From Saccharibacillus sp. O23 (GTDB lineage Bacteria; Bacillota; Bacilli; Paenibacillales; Paenibacillaceae): a DNA stretch of 64,000 nt. The notes below the pieces were generated by a model. It was not told where the DNA came from. It did not search any database and saw only the letters and a list, made by a program, of their open reading frames with translations. The stretch is taken from the NCBI RefSeq assembly GCF_002205895.1, contig NZ_NJDE01000004.1:186001-250000 (forward strand), read 5' to 3'. Positions within the stretch are counted from its first letter, which is position 1, and every line of letters begins with the position of its first letter. Both the position numbers and the translations under genes were made by a program. Positions 61,492 through 64,000 of this stretch are shown here, piece after piece.

Positions 61492-62340
61492 TTAACCGAG
61501 CACCACGCATTTCGCGTCTTCGCCGTGCCCGATGCGGTTCGATCGCACGACCGGAATCCCGCGCGACTCCGTCAACGCGAGCAGATATTCGCGAACGAGG
61601 TCGAATTCGCCCCGACGCTCGAGTTCCGTGAAGGTGCCGAGCAGAAGCCCCGAGCACCGTTCCAGCGCGCCGGTCTGCGACAATTGGGCCAACATGGATT
61701 GAATACGGCTCGCGCCTCCGCTCAGCGATTCCAGCAGCAGCACTTTGCCCGAAGCATCGGGCCAGTAAGACGTTCCCGCCAGCTTCAGCAGACAGCGCAG
61801 ATTGCCGCCGATCACGTCGCCGTTCAGATCTTCTCCCCGCAAAAATTCGAAGTCGAAATTGTACAAGTCCGGCAGCCCTTCGAAAAAAGTCCGGTAAAAT
61901 TCTTCCCGCTGCCGCTCGCCGTAAGCGCCTGCCAGATTCAAGATTCGATAATGGTACGTACGGATACCCGAGCGCGCCGAGATCGCGTTCAGTACCGCGG
62001 ATACGTCGCTTAATCCGAACAACGGTTTGTCGGCGCTTCGGATCGCCGCGTAATCGAGCAGCGGCAGAATCTGATTCGCCGCATCGCCGCCGGACAGATC
62101 GAAGATCGCGGCAATCTTCGGATCGGCGAACAGTCGGTTCAATTCGTCGGCCCGTTCGCGCGGCGTGCCGCTGAACGGACCGGCGGCGCGCATCAACGTA
62201 CGCGATTCTTCGACTTGCAGGCCGAATCCGCGCAGATGCGAACTCAGCTCGTCGATCGACGCCCGCAGTTCCGGCGCCATGCCGTCCGAACAAGCGATCA
62301 AAGCGACGGTATCGCCTGTCCGAAATCGGAAGTGGGACAT
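61492..62340 (-). CDS. LD-carboxypeptidase, peptidase family S66
   Basis: 282 residues. The S66 triad is visible: nucleophile Ser111 in FGLSDVSAVLNAI, Glu204 in VLLLESLSGG and His272 in RIGHGEDAK. These serine peptidases trim the D-alanine of murein tetrapeptides or cleave related peptides such as microcin C7. No signal peptide, so it acts in the cytoplasm, for example in wall recycling. AAAGGAG is 8 bases before ATG 62340, better than the two bases before ATG 62346. Confidence 0.87.
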   Translation of the reverse strand: MSHFRFRTGDTVALIACSDGMAPELRASIDELSSHLRGFGLQVEESRTLMRAAGPFSGTPRERADELNRLFADPKIAAIFDLSGGDAANQILPLLDYAAIRSADKPLFGLSDVSAVLNAISARSGIRTYHYRILNLAGAYGERQREEFYRTFFEGLPDLYNFDFEFLRGEDLNGDVIGGNLRCLLKLAGTSYWPDASGKVLLLESLSGGASRIQSMLAQLSQTGALERCSGLLLGTFTELERRGEFDLVREYLLALTESRGIPVVRSNRIGHGEDAKCVVLG

Positions 62341-62587
62341 GTTCATCTCTCCTTTGGGTGTAGGCACGGACAAAGTCCGTTCTGTATGTTTATTTTACAT
62401 GATTCGAGACTTGCAGGAAGAGGCAAGCCTTTCTATTCGAGCTGAGATCGAATCGCGGAAAGAAGAACGGGCCGATTTCGTACGAACGCGTTTGACTTCC
62501 CTTTTTCCGAATCGAGTATGCGGTTTTCTATTATGAATTTTTCATTACATTAATCATGTTGCGGAAAACAATGATGTTGCGAAAAAC
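62341..62587. other. Non-coding gap upstream of the S66 gene
   Basis: Part of a 326-base gap. It holds the ribosome site of the S66 gene and a short hairpin, CGGAC-AAA-GTCCG (62368-62380). No other gene or repeat is visible. Confidence 0.45.
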
Positions 62588-62615
62588 AAAAACCCGAGGC
62601 CGCAGCCAAGGGTTT
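62588..62615 (-). terminator. Weak terminator of the GGDEF-EAL gene
   Basis: AAACCC with GGGTTT, inner GGC-CGCA-GCC, and five T on the minus strand. Confidence 0.6.
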
Positions 62616-62666
62616 AGGTGTTCTTATTTATGTGCCGTTATCGGAGGTACTTCGCTCCGACAGGAT

Positions 62667-64000
62667 TCAGCCCTGCCGAGAGACGCGCATCTGACCGATC
62701 TGTTCCGGAGAAAGCGGCTTGCTGTAATAAAATCCTTGTACGTCGTAACAGCGCAGTTCTTGCAGCATGGCGACCTGCTCCAGCGTCTCCACGCCTTCGG
62801 CGGTGATCTTGAGCTTCAATTGGCGCGCCATCGAGATGATCATCTCGGCGATCGCTTTGCTGTCCCGATCGGTCGTCATCTTGCGAATAAACGAACGGTC
62901 GATCTTCAAACTGTTGATCGGCAGGCTGTGCAGGTAACTCAGCGAACTGTAGCCGGTTCCGAAATCGTCCATCGAAACGGAAATGCCGGTTTCTTTGAGT
63001 TTCTCCAAAATCTCGATCACATGCTCTTCGTTGTGCATCATGGCGCTTTCCGTAATCTCGAGTTCCAGCAGGTTCGGATCGAAGTCCGTCTCTTCCAAAG
63101 TCTGCATGATCGATTCGAAAATGTCCGGCTTCATCAGATGGACCTGCGAGATGTTGACGGCGATCGGCAGCGTCTCCAACCCTTCTTCTTCCCAACGCTT
63201 GGTCTGCCGGCAAGCCGTTCGCAGCACCCACTGTTCGATCGGCACGATCATGCCGTTCTTCTCGGCGAGCGGGATGAAGCGAAGCGGCGGAATCTCTCCG
63301 TGCACGGGATGATTCCAACGAAGCAGCGCTTCGTACCCGGTAGCGCGGCCGCTGCGGATATCGAACTTGGGCTGGTACAGCAGACGCAGCTGCTCGCGCT
63401 CGAGCGCATGCTCCAGATCCTGTTCCAGCAAGATCTCTTCCAGACTGCTGCGATCGCTGACCGGATCATAGAAACGATACTGCGAGCTGCCGTTCTGTTT
63501 GGCTTCGTACATGGCGGAATCCGCGTGTTTGGTCAGCAGTTCGCCCGACAAGCCGTCTTCCGGATACAGCGCGATGCCGACCGAAGCCGACAGCTTAACC
63601 GTGTGTTTGCCGAGCTCGAAAGATTCGTCGAAACGCTTTACGATGCGGTCGGCGCATTTCTCCACTTCGGCCCGACGGTGAATGCCCGGCAGGATCGCCG
63701 TAAATTCGTCTCCGCCCATTCGAGCCAGAAAAGCGCCGTTCGGCAAACTGTCTTTGATCAGCTTGCCCGCATGTTTGATCACCAGATCGCCGAACGCGTG
63801 GCCGAAGAAATCGTTTACGCGCTTGAAACGGTCCAAGTCGACGAAAATCAGCGTAAACGGCTCGGGCTTGTGTTCTCCGTAATGCGTGTACCGTTCCAGC
63901 GTAACTTCGAACGAACGGCGATTCGCAAGTCCCGTCAATTCGTCATGATACGCCAGATGGCGGATGGTCTCTTGATCTCTTTTTCGTTTCGTGATGTTCT
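62667..64000 (-). CDS. Cyclic di-GMP enzyme with PAS, GGDEF and EAL domains, 5' end outside window
   Basis: About 443 codons visible, reading from the window edge. It begins with NITKRKRDQETIRHLAYHDE, the end of a PAS or PAC domain. Next is GGDEF (TGLANRRSFEVTLERYTHYG; intact site MGGDEFTA) and EAL (GYEALLRW, VNISQVHL, LELEITESAMM, DDFGTGYSSLSYL, KIDRSFI, AEGVETLEQ). Both catalytic motif sets look complete, so it may make and break cyclic di-GMP, or one domain may regulate the other. The missing N-terminus probably holds the sensor. Confidence 0.93.
   Translation of the reverse strand, partial: NITKRKRDQETIRHLAYHDELTGLANRRSFEVTLERYTHYGEHKPEPFTLIFVDLDRFKRVNDFFGHAFGDLVIKHAGKLIKDSLPNGAFLARMGGDEFTAILPGIHRRAEVEKCADRIVKRFDESFELGKHTVKLSASVGIALYPEDGLSGELLTKHADSAMYEAKQNGSSQYRFYDPVSDRSSLEEILLEQDLEHALEREQLRLLYQPKFDIRSGRATGYEALLRWNHPVHGEIPPLRFIPLAEKNGMIVPIEQWVLRTACRQTKRWEEEGLETLPIAVNISQVHLMKPDIFESIMQTLEETDFDPNLLELEITESAMMHNEEHVIEILEKLKETGISVSMDDFGTGYSSLSYLHSLPINSLKIDRSFIRKMTTDRDSKAIAEMIISMARQLKLKITAEGVETLEQVAMLQELRCYDVQGFYYSKPLSPEQIGQMRVSRQG

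Noticed and set aside
1-64000. CRISPR arrays, prophage, insertion sequences
   Set aside because: No regularly spaced repeats, transposase, integrase or phage structural genes were found on either strand.

Overview
The window looks like chromosomal DNA from a moderately high-GC member of the Paenibacillaceae (Paenibacillus or Saccharibacillus type). The evidence is strong AGGAGG-type ribosome sites, Firmicutes-type regulators (PerR, Btr-like AraC, PucR), a parE-parC pair, small YjfB and YvyF-like proteins, and a tRNA gene without encoded CCA. The genus cannot be fixed from sequence alone. Most genes are on the minus strand. I see no prophage, transposase, CRISPR array or rRNA.

Layout. (1) 1-12119, minus: a peptide or amino-acid-derivative catabolic region. 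It holds a dipeptide-type ABC importer (two ATPases, two permeases, a lipoprotein), an M20 metallohydrolase, a PucR regulator, and an operon of DUF1177, AroM-like, M29-like and Asp/Glu-racemase-like proteins; a LysR gene lies upstream. (2) 13584-19562: a ferric-siderophore locus (binding lipoprotein, two permeases, a Btr-like AraC/binding-protein fusion, a BesA-like esterase). Two Fur boxes are present, and a shared direct-repeat promoter pattern links the uptake operon to the esterase. (3) 19637-24690: uvsE, a YceI-like protein, a two-component system and an orphan YvyF-like zinc-ribbon protein. (4) 24886-33889, minus: a second dipeptide-type importer with a fused double ATPase, together with two flavin-dependent monooxygenases and an FMN reductase. 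This is probably scavenging of an organosulfur or amine compound. (5) 34197-43506: a UbiD-family decarboxylase, an acetyltransferase, a small STAS-like protein, catalase with PerR and an atypical response regulator, YjfB, a double-GNAT protein, and an iron-controlled flavodoxin with an uncharacterised cysteine-rich partner. (6) 43721-53708: two RNA-modification enzymes, topoisomerase IV (parE-parC), an ABC-2 exporter, a GDSL hydrolase and tRNA-Lys(CUU). (7) 53778-64000: a CAP-domain secreted protein, a GNAT protein, purT, a heterodimeric ABC exporter, an MsrA-MsrB fusion whose MsrB half lacks its cysteines, an LD-carboxypeptidase and the 3' part of a PAS-GGDEF-EAL gene.

Common themes are nutrient scavenging by dipeptide-type importers, iron limitation (three Fur boxes: siderophore uptake, its activator, and flavodoxin), and peroxide or oxidative stress (catalase, PerR, MsrA). 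The points most worth a second look are the twin 22-bp-spaced activator sites in the siderophore locus, the dead MsrB domain, the DUF1177/AroM/M29/racemase operon, and the iron-controlled cysteine-rich partner of flavodoxin.
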